In this document: in pieces, positions 8,131 to 18,350 of the stretch
Position numbering within the stretch: position 1 is the stretch's first letter
Layout of the letters: every line of letters starts with the position of its first letter
Assembly: GCA_029940535.1 (NCBI GenBank)
Contig: JAPYUM010000006.1
Coordinates: forward strand, 23,009-86,401
Reading direction: 5' to 3'
Length of the DNA: 63,393 nt
Origin: Vicinamibacterales bacterium
GTDB lineage: Bacteria > Acidobacteriota > Vicinamibacteria > Vicinamibacterales > UBA8438
The notes under the pieces: model-generated
The model's database searches: none
Seen by the model: the letters and a program-made list of their open reading frames with translations, nothing else
Told to the model about the DNA's origin: nothing
Translations under genes and position numbers: made by a program

Positions 8131-9684
8131 ATGCTGACAGCCATGCTCCGGCGCACGATTTCGGCTCTGGCGCTCACGACTCTGGGCGTCCTCAGTCTGG
8201 CGGCCCAGCCGTCATCCGGTCTGCGCTTCGAAGTCATGCTCGACCCATCGTTGCCAGCGCAGCCGCCCGGTCGTCTGCTCGTCGTGCTCGTCGGTGTCGG
8301 GGGCGGCTCCAGCGACCGGGTCGAGCCGCGACGCTTCATCGGACGCGCGGGCCGCGGCGCCGTACCCACCCTCGGCGCCGACGCCCCCGCCCTCGGCCCC
8401 GGCGCCCTGGTCATCGTCGATGCGGCCGCCGCTGCGATGTTTCCCCTCGAACGCTTCACTGACTTGCCAGCCGGCGATTATCGGGTGCAGGCGGTTCTCA
8501 GTACCAACCGCGATCTCCGGGCTCCAGACGCACCCGGCAACCTCTACAGCGATTCCGTGCGTGTCACCCTTGGCCCGCCACGTGCCGCTCCCGTTCGTTT
8601 GACGCTGACTCGGCGCATCCCCGACGAGGCGTTGCCGCCCGACACGTCGTTCTTGCGGTTCATCAAGTTCCGGTCCGAGCTGCTGTCCGCGTTCCACGGC
8701 CGTCCCATCTATCTGCGCGCGGGCGTCATCCTCCCCGAGGGCTACGATCAGGAGACCGACCGCCGTTACCCGCTTCGCGTGCGCATCGGAGGCTACGGAG
8801 ACCGCTACACTGCGGTCCAAGCGATGATGCGGCCCGGGTCGTCCTTCAGAGCGGCGTGGACCGCGTCCGACGCGCCGTCCATGTTGCTGCTGCATCTCGA
8901 TGGCGCCGGTCCATTCGGCGACCCGTATCAGGTCAACTCCGCCAACAACGGTCCATTCGGCGACGCCGTGACTCAGGAGCTGATCCCACACATCGAGCGC
9001 GAATTCCGTGGGGTTGGGGCGCCCCACGCGCGGGTCCTCGACGGAGCTTCGACTGGCGGCTGGGTCTCACTCGCGCTGCAGATGTTCTATCCCGACGTCT
9101 TCAACGGTGCCTGGGCGTCCTGCCCCGATAGCGTCGACTTTCGTGCCTTCCAGCGTGTCGACGTCTATGCCGGCGACAGCGCGTATGTCGACGAACGGGG
9201 CGTCGACCTGCCGAGTGCGCGCAACCTCGACGGCAGCGTCCGCTTCACGATGCGTCACGAACTGCGGATGGAAAACGTGCTCGGCGTCGGCGACAGCTGG
9301 ACGGCGTCCGGCCGCCAGTGGGGCGCCTGGAACGCCGCCTATGGACCGCGTGGCGCGGACGGCCGGCCGGTGCCGCTCTGGGATCCGCAGACCGGGAGAA
9401 TCAACCGGCCCGTGGCTCGCCACTGGGAGCGTTACGACCTCCGCTTGCGGCTCGAGCGTGAGTGGGACGCGCTGGCGCCCCAGTTACGAGGGAAACTCAA
9501 CATCTGGGTGGGAGAGATGGACGACTACTTTCTCAACGATGCCGTCCATCTCTTCGATCAATTTCTCGCGACCAAGCCACCACTCGACGCGCGCGTCGTC
9601 TATGGACCGAGCCGGGGTCACTGCTGGACCGGCATCTCCGAGGCGGAGATGATGCGAGAGATGGCGCGGGCCATGTCGCGCTGA
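8131..9684 (+). CDS. Secreted alpha/beta-hydrolase esterase (enterochelin-esterase-like)
   Basis: 517 residues from ATG 8131. A signal peptide (LRRTISALALTTLGVLSLAA) indicates export. The nucleophile motif is DGASTGGW with Ser307, an acidic residue is likely in WVGEMDDYF, and the His lies in YGPSRGHCWTG near the C-terminus. This order fits putative esterases of the enterochelin esterase/D-type group. The N-terminal 150 residues form an extra beta-rich domain. The substrate is unknown; a peptide or sugar ester is possible. No clear Shine-Dalgarno sequence marks the start; ATG 8143 is an alternative. The reading frame is open up to 8002, but that part looks non-coding. Confidence 0.8.
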   Translation: MLTAMLRRTISALALTTLGVLSLAAQPSSGLRFEVMLDPSLPAQPPGRLLVVLVGVGGGSSDRVEPRRFIGRAGRGAVPTLGADAPALGPGALVIVDAAAAAMFPLERFTDLPAGDYRVQAVLSTNRDLRAPDAPGNLYSDSVRVTLGPPRAAPVRLTLTRRIPDEALPPDTSFLRFIKFRSELLSAFHGRPIYLRAGVILPEGYDQETDRRYPLRVRIGGYGDRYTAVQAMMRPGSSFRAAWTASDAPSMLLLHLDGAGPFGDPYQVNSANNGPFGDAVTQELIPHIEREFRGVGAPHARVLDGASTGGWVSLALQMFYPDVFNGAWASCPDSVDFRAFQRVDVYAGDSAYVDERGVDLPSARNLDGSVRFTMRHELRMENVLGVGDSWTASGRQWGAWNAAYGPRGADGRPVPLWDPQTGRINRPVARHWERYDLRLRLEREWDALAPQLRGKLNIWVGEMDDYFLNDAVHLFDQFLATKPPLDARVVYGPSRGHCWTGISEAEMMREMARAMSR

Positions 9685-9721
9685 GGCGTGCTGCCGTAGT
9701 TGTGACCGGCAGTAATAAGCC

Positions 9722-11851
9722 TCACCGCGGCTCGGATGGTTCGTTCAGCCAGTGCGTGAACCAGCTTCGCATCCGCTCCAATCGATCGACCAACAGCCAG
9801 GGCTCGCCTGACCTCGACAATCCATGACTCGATCGGGGATACCGCACCATTTCGGTCGGAATCTGTCGCTTCTTCAGAGCCATGAACCACTTCTCGCCGT
9901 CCCCGATGGGGGTGCGGTAGTCGTTCTCGCTGTGAATGATGAGCGTCGGGGCGGTGACGTTCTCGACATACGTGATCGGCGACAGCCGGTCGTACCGTTC
10001 TGGCTGCTCCCATGGCGGGCCTTCGAACGCGAAGTCCAACAACGACTGCGCGTCGGTCGAACCATACAGACTGGTCCAGTCGGCGATCGATCGGCTGGTG
10101 ACGGCGGCGGCGAATCGGTTGGTCGTGGCGGTGAGCCAGTTGCTCATGAAGCCCCCGTAGCTACCGCCCGAGACGCCGATTCGGTCCGGGTCGATGTCCG
10201 GATACGCCTCGAGTGCGATGTCGACACCGGCCAGGTAATCCTCCGCGTCGATCTCACCCCAGCCGGGCGTTGTGGCGTACATGAAGTCGTGGCCGTACCC
10301 GGTCGACCCCCGCGGGTTCGTGTACAACACGAAGAAGCCGGCGTTCGACAGCACGTGGAACGTCCGGAAGAACGTGTTGCGATACGCTCCGTACGGGCCG
10401 CCGTGGATTTTTAAGATCATGGGGTACTGCCGGCCCGCTTCGTACCCGACGGGTTTGATGAGCCAGCCTTCGACCTGGCTGCCGTCCGTGAGCGTCCAGG
10501 CGAGCTTCTCGGCCGGTTGGAGGGTGACCTCGGCGAGCCACTCCTCGTTGAACGAGGTGACCGGGCGTTGGCCGCTGCCGTCGCGTCGGTTGACGAATAC
10601 TTCGGCCGGGGTAACGACGTCAGACGCGCTGTAGGCCATGACCAGACCGTCGCTCGAGGCCGAGAGCGATTGCACGTCTCGGTCTCCACTCGTGACTTGG
10701 CGAATGAGATCACCGGTGGCGGTCACTTCGTACAGATGCCGGTTCCCCCTCACGCCCGCGAGAAAGCGAACCGCATCGCCGGTGGGGGCCCAGGTCGGCG
10801 CGCCGGGCACGAACGGCCAGTCGGACGTCAGGGTCCGCGGGAGTCCACGCACCCTGCCGTCGGCGGTCAGGTCGACCACCCGGACGTCGGTCTCCTCGCC
10901 TCGAGCGCGCGTGTGCAGGAACGTGAGTGCAGTGCCGTCCGGGGAGACGTGTGGCGACAACTCGTCCCCTGGGTTCGAGGTCAGAGTGTGTGGGTCGCCC
11001 GTTTCCCGGTCGATGACGTAGATGTCGGTGGTGAGGTCGTCGCTGTACTCGTCATCCTCGAGCGCGTCGCCCGTGAAATACAGCCGCTGGGTGTCCGGCG
11101 ACCAGACAAGTTCGCCGACGTCGTACGCCAGGTCCGTTCGCTGGACGGCCGGTCCGCCTGCCGCCGATACGATAAAGAGCTGACGCTTGGCGGGCGTCGA
11201 CGGATGTGGCAACAGCGTCAGTGTGCCGTCGCGCTTGTAGGCCATGGTAGTGATGACGCGCCCGTCGAAACGCTCGGCACTCAGCGTGTTGGTGATGGCA
11301 TCCGGCGCGATCCAGCCCCGTCGTTCCGCGGCTACACCATCGGTGGCGTCACTTGGCCGCTTGAGAAAGGCGATCCACTGGCCGTCCGGCGACCAGATCG
11401 GGGCGCCCTCGACGCCCTCTATCTGAAAGGCCTCGCCACCCGGGAATGTGATGCGGGCGAACCAGGTGGGGTTGGTGTCCTCAGTCTCATCACTGTCTGT
11501 CTCGCGACGTGGCGACTGGAAGCTCAGGAGGCGGCTATCGGGTGACCAGACGGGTGCGCTGGCCTCGCGTGTCGGGTCGGTAAACCGAAATGGGTCACCG
11601 GACGGTTGCCCGCCAGCGAGTTCCTGCATCCAGATCTCCCGGTGCCGCCGATTGGCGTCTTCGTCGATGGTGGTGACGGTGAAGGCGACCAGCGCGCCGT
11701 CCGGCGAGATGGCGACCTCGCCGACACCGATCTCGCGGTAGAAGTCGTCCGGCACGAGTCCGCGACTCTGGGCACCGACAGACAATGGGGACAGCGCGAC
11801 GGCGGTAACGGCCAGTGCGGCGACGGTGGCATGGGGGTGGCGGTTCAGCAT
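9722..11851 (-). CDS. Secreted S9 family peptidase (acylaminoacyl-peptidase/DPP-like)
   Basis: 709 residues with a signal peptide (ATVAALAVTAVALSPLSVGA). The first 430 residues form a seven-bladed propeller, with repeated SPDG/SPDS motifs (EVAISPDGALVAF, APVWSPDSRLLSF, PIWSPDGQWIAF). The C-terminal hydrolase domain carries GVSGGSYGGF (Ser near 562), HSENDYRTP (Asp near 641) and RSSHGLSRSG (His near 676). The complete triad predicts an active oligopeptidase in the periplasm or outside. Start ATG 11851 is preceded by GAGGAG. It is divergent from the gamma-glutamyltransferase at 11900, only 48 bases away, so both may share a control region and both act on peptides. Confidence 0.93.
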   Translation of the reverse strand: MLNRHPHATVAALAVTAVALSPLSVGAQSRGLVPDDFYREIGVGEVAISPDGALVAFTVTTIDEDANRRHREIWMQELAGGQPSGDPFRFTDPTREASAPVWSPDSRLLSFQSPRRETDSDETEDTNPTWFARITFPGGEAFQIEGVEGAPIWSPDGQWIAFLKRPSDATDGVAAERRGWIAPDAITNTLSAERFDGRVITTMAYKRDGTLTLLPHPSTPAKRQLFIVSAAGGPAVQRTDLAYDVGELVWSPDTQRLYFTGDALEDDEYSDDLTTDIYVIDRETGDPHTLTSNPGDELSPHVSPDGTALTFLHTRARGEETDVRVVDLTADGRVRGLPRTLTSDWPFVPGAPTWAPTGDAVRFLAGVRGNRHLYEVTATGDLIRQVTSGDRDVQSLSASSDGLVMAYSASDVVTPAEVFVNRRDGSGQRPVTSFNEEWLAEVTLQPAEKLAWTLTDGSQVEGWLIKPVGYEAGRQYPMILKIHGGPYGAYRNTFFRTFHVLSNAGFFVLYTNPRGSTGYGHDFMYATTPGWGEIDAEDYLAGVDIALEAYPDIDPDRIGVSGGSYGGFMSNWLTATTNRFAAAVTSRSIADWTSLYGSTDAQSLLDFAFEGPPWEQPERYDRLSPITYVENVTAPTLIIHSENDYRTPIGDGEKWFMALKKRQIPTEMVRYPRSSHGLSRSGEPWLLVDRLERMRSWFTHWLNEPSEPR

Positions 11852-11899
11852 GAAGAGAACTCCTCGATTCGTTCGAAAAGTGTATGCGATCATGACGAC

Positions 11900-13612
11900 A
11901 TGACTAACCGGAAGCGACGTGGTTTCGCCTGCGGCATTGTTGGAGCCGTTGCGGTCGCGTGGGTGGCGCTCGCGCCGACGCTGCTGGTGGGGAGCACGCG
12001 CCCGATCCGCGCTCGGCAGGCGATGGTGGTGTCGCAGGACGCACTGGCCTCGCGCGTCGGTGATCAGGTGCTGCGGGACGGGGGCAACGCCGTGGACGCC
12101 GCGGTCGCGACCGCGTTTGCGCTGGCGGTCACCTATCCCACGGCAGGAAATATTGGCGGTGGTGGGTTTCTGGTCTACCGGCCGGCCGTGGGCGACGCGG
12201 TGGCGTATGACTTCCGAGAAACCGCACCGGCTTCGGCTACGCCCACGATGTTCATGCGTGGGGGCGAGTACGACCGGCGCGTGCACCATAACAGCCATCT
12301 GGCCGTCGGCGTGCCGGGGACCGTGGCGGGATTGCATCAGGCCTGGTCAGAGCACGGGTCGCTGTCGTGGGAGCGTCTGGTTGAGCCGGCGATGACGTTG
12401 GCGCGCGAGGGGTTCGTGGTGAGGGACTCTTTGGCCCGCTCATTGGCCGCCGTCCTGCCGCGGATGGCCGACTACCCCGCGTCAGTGGCGCAGTTTTCGA
12501 ACCAGGGTCAGCCCTACCGGGTCGGCGAGACGCTTCGCCAGCCGGATCTGGCGCGGACACTCTCGCGGATCGCGCTTCAGGGACCGGCCGGGTTCTACAC
12601 GGGTGAGACGGCCGAACTCCTTGCCGCCGAGATGGCGGCGAACGGCGGCATCATGACCCAGGCCGACCTGGCCGCGTACCGGGCGGTGCGTCGCGCGCCG
12701 ATGACAGGCACCTACCGCGGTTACGACATCATCTCCATGCCGCCGGTGAGCTCTGGCGGGCCGGCTCTCATCCAGATGCTCAATGTGCTGGAAGGCTATG
12801 ACTTGGCGGCGTCCGGCAGCGGGTCGGCGGCGACCACCCATCTCATCATCGAGGCGATGCGGCGGGCCTTCGCCGACCGGGCTCAGAATCTGGGCGATCC
12901 GGCCTTCAACGCCAACATGCCGATCGATAGATTGATTTCGAAGGACTACGCCGCCGAGCTCCGATTGACCATCGATGCCGACCGGGCCTCGGTGTCGTCA
13001 CCTGACAGCTTCTCCTGGCCGGTCGAAAGCGAGGAGACGACGCATCTGTCGGTGGTCGATGCCGCGCGCAACGCGGTGTCGCTCACCTACACGTTGGAGC
13101 AGGGGTATGGGTCGAAGATCACCGTGCCGGGCGCCGGCTTCCTGCTGAACAATGAGATGGGCGACTTCAATGCGGCCCCCGGGTTGACGACCCAGACCGG
13201 GCTGATCGGCACTGGTCCCAACCTGGCTGAGCCTGGCAAGCGGATGCTATCCAGCATGACCCCGACCATCGTGGCCCGCGAGGGTCAATTGGTCATGGTC
13301 ACCGGTAGCCCCGGTGGTCGGACCATCATCAACACGGTGCTGATGACGATTCTGAACGTGGTCGACTTCGGGATGAACATTCAAGAGGCGGTAGATGCGC
13401 CCCGGTTGCATCACCAGTGGCTGCCAGACCAGACACGGTATGAGCGGTGGGGGTTCTCGCCGGATACCCTGGCGCTGCTCGGGCAGCGCGGCCACCGCAT
13501 GACCGAGATCGGTGTGCAGGGTGCGGTGTCGGCCATCCTCTACAACGCCGAAGAGGATATTTTAGAGGCGGCTGAAGATCGTCGGCGAACAAGCTCGGCT
13601 ATCGGTTTTTAG
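11900..13612 (+). CDS. ggt: Gamma-glutamyltransferase 1
   Basis: 570 residues with an N-terminal signal/anchor. The family start RQAMVVSQDALASRVGDQVL and the GGNAVDAAVATAFALAVTYP block are typical. The autoprocessing/nucleophile Thr is Thr380 in EETTHLSVVD, and the oxyanion GG is in TGSPGGRTIINTVL. The enzyme is made as a proenzyme that cleaves itself before Thr380, then removes or transfers gamma-glutamyl groups, for example from glutathione, in the periplasm. ATG 11900 was chosen because the signal peptide begins there; the Shine-Dalgarno sequence is weak. A second family member lies at 19354-21051. Confidence 0.93.
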   Translation: MTNRKRRGFACGIVGAVAVAWVALAPTLLVGSTRPIRARQAMVVSQDALASRVGDQVLRDGGNAVDAAVATAFALAVTYPTAGNIGGGGFLVYRPAVGDAVAYDFRETAPASATPTMFMRGGEYDRRVHHNSHLAVGVPGTVAGLHQAWSEHGSLSWERLVEPAMTLAREGFVVRDSLARSLAAVLPRMADYPASVAQFSNQGQPYRVGETLRQPDLARTLSRIALQGPAGFYTGETAELLAAEMAANGGIMTQADLAAYRAVRRAPMTGTYRGYDIISMPPVSSGGPALIQMLNVLEGYDLAASGSGSAATTHLIIEAMRRAFADRAQNLGDPAFNANMPIDRLISKDYAAELRLTIDADRASVSSPDSFSWPVESEETTHLSVVDAARNAVSLTYTLEQGYGSKITVPGAGFLLNNEMGDFNAAPGLTTQTGLIGTGPNLAEPGKRMLSSMTPTIVAREGQLVMVTGSPGGRTIINTVLMTILNVVDFGMNIQEAVDAPRLHHQWLPDQTRYERWGFSPDTLALLGQRGHRMTEIGVQGAVSAILYNAEEDILEAAEDRRRTSSAIGF

Positions 13613-13662
13613 ATCGGTTCTGACCTCTTGCCGAGGCGAATTCTTCTGGACAGGAGATTTGG

Positions 13663-14030
13663 ATGGCTATCAGCGAAGCGTTGCTTCCGGAGTTCGATCA
13701 GGAGATGGCCGGCGTGCGGAAGACGTTGGAACGGGTGCCGGCCGACAAGCGCCGACGAGTGTGGACGAGCTGCTCGCGATATTTGACAAGAACCTGGCGG
13801 AGGCCCGGGCTGCGATTGCGGGCGCCACCGACGAGACCCTGATGCCACCGTGGACGTTGCTCCACAATGGGCTCACCACGTTCAGAATGCCGCGGGTCGC
13901 AATGATACGCAGCTTCGTGATGAATTACCTGATCCACCACCGGGCCCAGCTTGGCGTGCATCTCCGCTTGAACGACGCACCGGTCCCATCTATCTACGGG
14001 CCGTCGGCCGATGAGGATCCGTTCGCGTAG
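13663..14030 (+). pseudogene. DinB-family protein, broken by internal deletion and frameshift
   Basis: ATG 13663 follows AGGAGATTTGG and begins MAISEALLPEFDQEMAGVRK, the normal DinB start in Acidobacteriota. After VPADK (about 13749) this frame degenerates and stops at 13840. The C-terminal half continues in another frame from 13749 (APTSVDELLAIFDKNLAEAR) to the stop at 14030, with the family ending NYLIHHRAQLGVHLRLNDAP and SIYGPSADEDPF. The central block, about 45-50 residues including the WKPH-type metal region, is missing. The gene is therefore a deletion-plus-frameshift pseudogene. The LIHHRAQ metal-ligand motif survives. Its tail overlaps the convergent transglycosylase by 37 bases. Confidence 0.85.
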
Positions 14031-16246
14031 ACTCGGTGGTAACCGGCCACGTTGGCTAGTACCTCGCGGACGAACCGGCGGGTCTCGCTGTACGGGATGG
14101 TGTCGACGAAGAGATCCTCGGGCAGGTCCCGAGCCGATTCCCACCAAATAGCCACGCGCTCCTCGCCCGCATTGTAGGAGGCGATCACCGGGGCGAGGGC
14201 GCCGCCAAACATCGCGAACAGATCACCGGCCAGGGTGGCCGCAATCGCCGCGTTCACCCGTGGTTGGAGCAACACCGTTTCATCCTCGAAGTCGGCCGCT
14301 GACAGTCCGTCGAGTCCGGCGCGCGGGCCGAGTTCGGTCGCCTTGTACGGCATGATCTGAAAGAGCCCCAGGGCGCCGACGAACGATCGCGCGTTGGGGT
14401 CGAAACGCGATTCCTGCCGCATCAGCGAGAACATCAACGCCGGGTCGAGGTCGCGCCCGCCGGCCGCTCGTTCGACCGCGTTGAGAAACGGGCGTGGATA
14501 CACCAGAGCATAGAAGTCGTCCGGTAGGTCGTCGGCCGGGCGCTGCAGGAAGCCGGTGAAATGGTTCGCCAGGAGACGTGCGACGGCGCGGTGGTCACCG
14601 GCCTCGGCCGAGGCGCGAGCCGCCAGCAGCGCCAGGCCGCGGTCGCCGCGCCGCCGTTCGACGAGTCGCCGCAGATACCAGGCGGCATCCACGGCCAGTC
14701 CCGCGCGCGCCAGTGTCATCGCGGCCTTGAACTCGGCTCTGGTCTGTGAGGTTTCTTCGACAGCGAGGACGGGAAACCGACGAGTCGGTGGCGCCGGGAC
14801 CGCCGCGTCACCGCCAAGTGCCCCTAGCCGCGCGCGGGCCTGCAATCCGTAATAGTTGTAGGGCTGTGTTTGGACCAGCGACCGGAAGCGGCGGGTCGCG
14901 GCTTCCGGCTGCCCGGTCCGCAGTTCGGCGATCGCCTGCCAGTATTGACCAGCCGGCTCCAGGTCGCCGGTCGGTCCCCGTTGGTTCAGGGCGCGGAGGT
15001 TGACCAGGGCGCGGTCGTTGTCACCGGCTCGCAACGCGGCGACCCCCGCCTTCCACAGCATCATCCGCTGGCCGTCGGCGTCGGCAGCCCGCTGAAACAG
15101 CTGACGATACAGGTCGAGGCCGTCTTCCACGTCGCCCACGGCCACCAGATACGCGGCGAGCAGTTCACCGGCACTGAACCGTTGCGCCGCCGTGGCTCCG
15201 GGCACCCCGCCGTCGAAGAGGCGGAGCCCGAGGCGACGGGCCGTGTCGGTGTTCCCCATCCGGACCGCGAGCCGAAACTCGGTCAGCTTGACGCCCGGCA
15301 GGAGCGGACTCGACGGATGACGCGAGGCGAAGGCGGCACACTGCGCGACCGCCTCCTGGTTCGTACGGCTCTCGTAGAGCACACCGATCAGCTCGACGTC
15401 GAGACGGGCCTCGGCGTCCGGTGCCACGGCCCGCCAGGCGTCGATGATCGCGGCCGCTTCGGCGTAGCGAGAATAGCCGCGGAGGCGCCCCGTCAACGTG
15501 CGGTACTGGCTGGCGGTGAACGGAGCCGGTAGCGCGCCGTCCCGCTCGCGCAGACGGCGCTCGGCCGATCGGGCCTCGGCGTAGCCGGCACCCGTCCGGT
15601 GTTCGAGCTGGGTTTCGCGCAGCGTGGCGATCGCGCCACTCAGATCTCCGGCGCCCTCTTGGGCGCGGGCCAGCCCGAGCCGCGCCCGATCGGCCATCGC
15701 GCCGCGCCGCTGCTGTGACAGAGCCTGCCGAAACAGGACGGACGCGCGGTCGAACTCCTCTCGCGCGAGATGCGCGTCGGCGACGTCAAGCGTGAGGTCC
15801 AGATGTCGCACTGGGTCCGAGCCGTGCAGTTCTGACAGGATTGGCCTCGCCAGCGTTGGTTCGCCCCGAGCCGCCATGCTCGCGACCAGCGCGCGTCGTG
15901 AGAAGGTGCGCATCCACACCTCCCGGTCGATGACCTGTCGCCACGCCGCCTCTGCCTCCGCCCTACGCCCGGCAGCATTCAGCAGGGTGGCGCGCAGGAC
16001 CAGGGCGTCCAGCGGCTCAGGAGCGGTGTCGCCGACGGCGCGGTCCAGGCTTGCCAAGGCCGCGGCGTAGTCGCCGGACGTGGACAGGGCGACGACGTCT
16101 GGGTAGGTGAGAGCCGGGAGTCTGAGCGTGGTGTCGACCGTACCCGGTTCGACAGTCTGGCCGGCCTGGGAGGGCGTAGCCTGAATCGTCGCTGATCCGA
16201 ACGCCACCCAGAGGGCGACGAGCAGACCTGCGTAGGGGGTGATCAT
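13994..16246 (-). CDS. Lytic transglycosylase (Slt70-like) with helical repeat domain
   Basis: 750 residues from ATG 16246, with a signal peptide (PYAGLLVALWVAFGSATIQA). Residues of about 60-560 are alpha-helical TPR-like repeats, as in the superhelical ring of Slt70. The C-terminal 170 residues are the lysozyme-like SLT domain: LMRQESRFDPNARSFVGALG (catalytic Glu in RQESRFD), LFQIMPYKATELG, and PVIASYNAGEERV. It would cleave murein in the periplasm with anhydro-MurNAc formation. The purine-rich GGAAG precedes the start. The 3' end overlaps the DinB pseudogene tail. Confidence 0.93.
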   Translation of the reverse strand: MITPYAGLLVALWVAFGSATIQATPSQAGQTVEPGTVDTTLRLPALTYPDVVALSTSGDYAAALASLDRAVGDTAPEPLDALVLRATLLNAAGRRAEAEAAWRQVIDREVWMRTFSRRALVASMAARGEPTLARPILSELHGSDPVRHLDLTLDVADAHLAREEFDRASVLFRQALSQQRRGAMADRARLGLARAQEGAGDLSGAIATLRETQLEHRTGAGYAEARSAERRLRERDGALPAPFTASQYRTLTGRLRGYSRYAEAAAIIDAWRAVAPDAEARLDVELIGVLYESRTNQEAVAQCAAFASRHPSSPLLPGVKLTEFRLAVRMGNTDTARRLGLRLFDGGVPGATAAQRFSAGELLAAYLVAVGDVEDGLDLYRQLFQRAADADGQRMMLWKAGVAALRAGDNDRALVNLRALNQRGPTGDLEPAGQYWQAIAELRTGQPEAATRRFRSLVQTQPYNYYGLQARARLGALGGDAAVPAPPTRRFPVLAVEETSQTRAEFKAAMTLARAGLAVDAAWYLRRLVERRRGDRGLALLAARASAEAGDHRAVARLLANHFTGFLQRPADDLPDDFYALVYPRPFLNAVERAAGGRDLDPALMFSLMRQESRFDPNARSFVGALGLFQIMPYKATELGPRAGLDGLSAADFEDETVLLQPRVNAAIAATLAGDLFAMFGGALAPVIASYNAGEERVAIWWESARDLPEDLFVDTIPYSETRRFVREVLANVAGYHRVYANGSSSADGP

Positions 16247-16379
16247 GTCGCGCTTCCATATCCAGGCGGCGGCACACCCGTTCAGCTGCGGGTCCATAGC
16301 GGTTTGCGGTACTGTCAGGGCGTGCGACCATGCGCGCCCCGCGCCCGCCGAGGTTGACTCGACGTTACAATTCGCTGTC

Positions 16380-16649
16380 GTGGCCTACACGTACCATCCG
16401 AGAATACTCGACGAACTGGGTCAATTCGGCCTACGCCCCACCCCCTGTACGTCGCCGGCTCTCGCCAAGGAGTTCGTGAACGACCTCTACCGTCATGAGC
16501 TCCGCGCGTTGAGCGCCCGGCTCAAGTCGCGGGAGATACCCAAGGACGGCTATACGGACCGCGTGGTCGCGCTGCGCCAGAAATATTTCCTACTCTCGAT
16601 CCGCCTCGAACTGTGGACGACCAAGCCGGACCGCGCTACGCAATCGTGA
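16380..16649 (+). CDS. Small conserved-type hypothetical protein
   Basis: About 89 residues from GTG 16380, rich in Arg and Leu ([20 protein letters not shown]), with no signal peptide or membrane segment. The region upstream of GTG 16380 reads like non-coding sequence, so the longer frame from 16239 is probably not used. I do not recognise a named family; its helical, basic character would suit a small cytoplasmic or nucleic-acid-associated protein. It overlaps the end of the aldolase gene by 14 bases in a convergent arrangement. Confidence 0.6.
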   Translation: MAYTYHPRILDELGQFGLRPTPCTSPALAKEFVNDLYRHELRALSARLKSREIPKDGYTDRVVALRQKYFLLSIRLELWTTKPDRATQS

Positions 16650-17712
16650 CGCCGTCGGCCAGATAGACGTTCTGAATCGAGTTCAGCAAGGCAATGCCGT
16701 CGGCCATTGGACGTTGGAACGCCTTGCGGCCCGAGATGAGACCGGTGCCCCCGGCGCGCTTGTTGATGACCGCCGTCTTCACCGCTTCCTGCAGGTCGCT
16801 TTCGCCGCCCGAGGCGCCGCCGGAGTTGATGAGACCGGCCCGGCCCATGTAGCAATTCGCCACCTGGTAACGCGTGAGATCGATGGGGTGATCGGTCGTC
16901 AAGTCCGAGTACACGGCCTTGTGGGTCTTGCCGAATTTGAGTGCGTTGAAGCCGCCGTTGGTGTCCGGTAGCTTCTGTTTGATGATGTCGGCCTGGATGG
17001 TCACGCCGAGGTGGTTGGCCTGTCCGGTCATGTCGGCCGCCGTGTGATAGTCGGTCCCCGCCGTCTTGAAATCGGAGTTCCGGAGATAACACCACAGCAC
17101 CGTGAACATCCCGAGCTCATGCGCCTGCTGGAACAGTTCCGACACCTCCACCAGTTGCCGTTTCGATTCCTCCGACCCGAAATAGATGGTGGCCCCGACA
17201 CCCATGGCACCCATGTCGAACGCTTGCTCGACGCTGGCGAAGCGGATCTGGTCGAACGAGTTCGGGTATGAGATGAACTCGTTGTGGTTGAACTTCATGA
17301 TGAATGGAATCTTGTGTGCGTACTGCCGTGACACCGCACCCAGCACGCCCAACGTGGACGCCACCGCGTTGCACCCGCCCTCCAGCGCCAGCTTGGCGAT
17401 GTTCGATGGGTCGAAGTAGGCGGGGTTGGGCGCGAACGAGGCACCGGCGGAATGTTCGATGCCCTGGTCGACGGGGAGGATGGACAGATAGCCGGTGTTC
17501 GCGAGTCGTCCAGAACCGAACATCGCGCTCAAGCTCGTGAGAACACGGGCCGGCCGGTCCGACTGGGCGACACAGCGGTCGATGAAGTCTGGACCCGGAA
17601 GGTGCAGACTCGATGCGGGAATTGTCTGACACTCATGATCGAGCAGTGCGGCGTCGTCACCCAGGACGCCCACAATTTCATCTACCCCGGACACACTCAA
17701 CCCTGTAGACAC
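16636..17712 (-). CDS. fbaB: Class I fructose-bisphosphate aldolase (FbaB type)
   Basis: 358 residues, the normal length for the archaeal/bacterial FbaB type. Key stretches are [36 protein letters not shown] (Lys in IMKFNHNE), [14 protein letters not shown] and [10 protein letters not shown], where Lys of the Schiff-base region is expected, then [13 protein letters not shown] for phosphate binding. It interconverts fructose 1,6-bisphosphate with dihydroxyacetone phosphate and glyceraldehyde 3-phosphate in the cytoplasm without a metal. It is monocistronic, with a 233-base gap upstream in which I see no further gene. Confidence 0.93.
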   Translation of the reverse strand: MSTGLSVSGVDEIVGVLGDDAALLDHECQTIPASSLHLPGPDFIDRCVAQSDRPARVLTSLSAMFGSGRLANTGYLSILPVDQGIEHSAGASFAPNPAYFDPSNIAKLALEGGCNAVASTLGVLGAVSRQYAHKIPFIMKFNHNEFISYPNSFDQIRFASVEQAFDMGAMGVGATIYFGSEESKRQLVEVSELFQQAHELGMFTVLWCYLRNSDFKTAGTDYHTAADMTGQANHLGVTIQADIIKQKLPDTNGGFNALKFGKTHKAVYSDLTTDHPIDLTRYQVANCYMGRAGLINSGGASGGESDLQEAVKTAVINKRAGGTGLISGRKAFQRPMADGIALLNSIQNVYLADGVTIA

Positions 17713-17945
17713 TCTGTCACCTCTGCTCCGAAAGGGCCGGTGCGTGACGAACTTCTCGCCGGCGCTCGGCGCGTTGCCGTGGACACGCCCGATGCGTGGC
17801 TGAAATGTATGTGTATCAAGGTGTTACGAGTATTCTGGAGGGATCACACTGGCGTTGCCGCTTCACAGAACGACAATTTTCCGTCGCCCGCAGCTAAATT
17901 ACAAGTCCACCGTGGCCAGAGCGTAGCAAGATGGTCGTCGGGCCG

Positions 17946-18350
17946 CTACCGTCCGAACGTCCATCGAAGGACGGGCATCAGTGGAATGGTCGGGGCCCTG
18001 AACTCCTTCGGTTCCCACATGTCGATGAAGTCGGCGTGGGTTGGTCCGCCGAATGGCACCGCGCCGTATTGGGTGTCGAATCTTTGCAGCAGTTCGATCT
18101 TCGGTGCGACACCGAAGACAGACAGCCGGTAATCGAGACGAAACAGCGACCCAGGCCCCTCGCGTTCCCGCAACAGGGCCAGCCTGTGTTTCACGCGGGT
18201 GAGGTTCAGCGCCACAACCGGTTCGGCGGAGTCCCCGACCCCCGCCGCCGCCACGGCGAGGTCCTGCGCGGCGCTGGCGGCCGGCAGAATCAGCCCCACC
18301 GCTGATACGAGCAGCAAGGCCGTTCCGAAGGTGATCACGTGGATGCGCAT
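17946..18350 (-). CDS. Small secreted hypothetical protein
   Basis: 134 residues from ATG 18350 with a clear signal peptide (FGTALLLVSAVGLILPAASA). The mature part has beta-strand-like alternation (VVALNLTRVKHRLALL, LFRLDYRLSVFGVAPKIELL) and ends with Arg (LRWTFGR). It may be a small periplasmic or outer-membrane-associated protein. No family recognised. The TPLMPVLRW-type tail and size give no catalytic hints. The start has no strong Shine-Dalgarno sequence; the frame extends to 18392. Confidence 0.6.
   Translation of the reverse strand: MRIHVITFGTALLLVSAVGLILPAASAAQDLAVAAAGVGDSAEPVVALNLTRVKHRLALLREREGPGSLFRLDYRLSVFGVAPKIELLQRFDTQYGAVPFGGPTHADFIDMWEPKEFRAPTIPLMPVLRWTFGR

Noticed and set aside
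13659-14030. Intact 123-residue gene starting at ATG 13659
   Set aside because: Its first 30 residues are out-of-frame translation of the DinB start, which reads correctly from ATG 13663.
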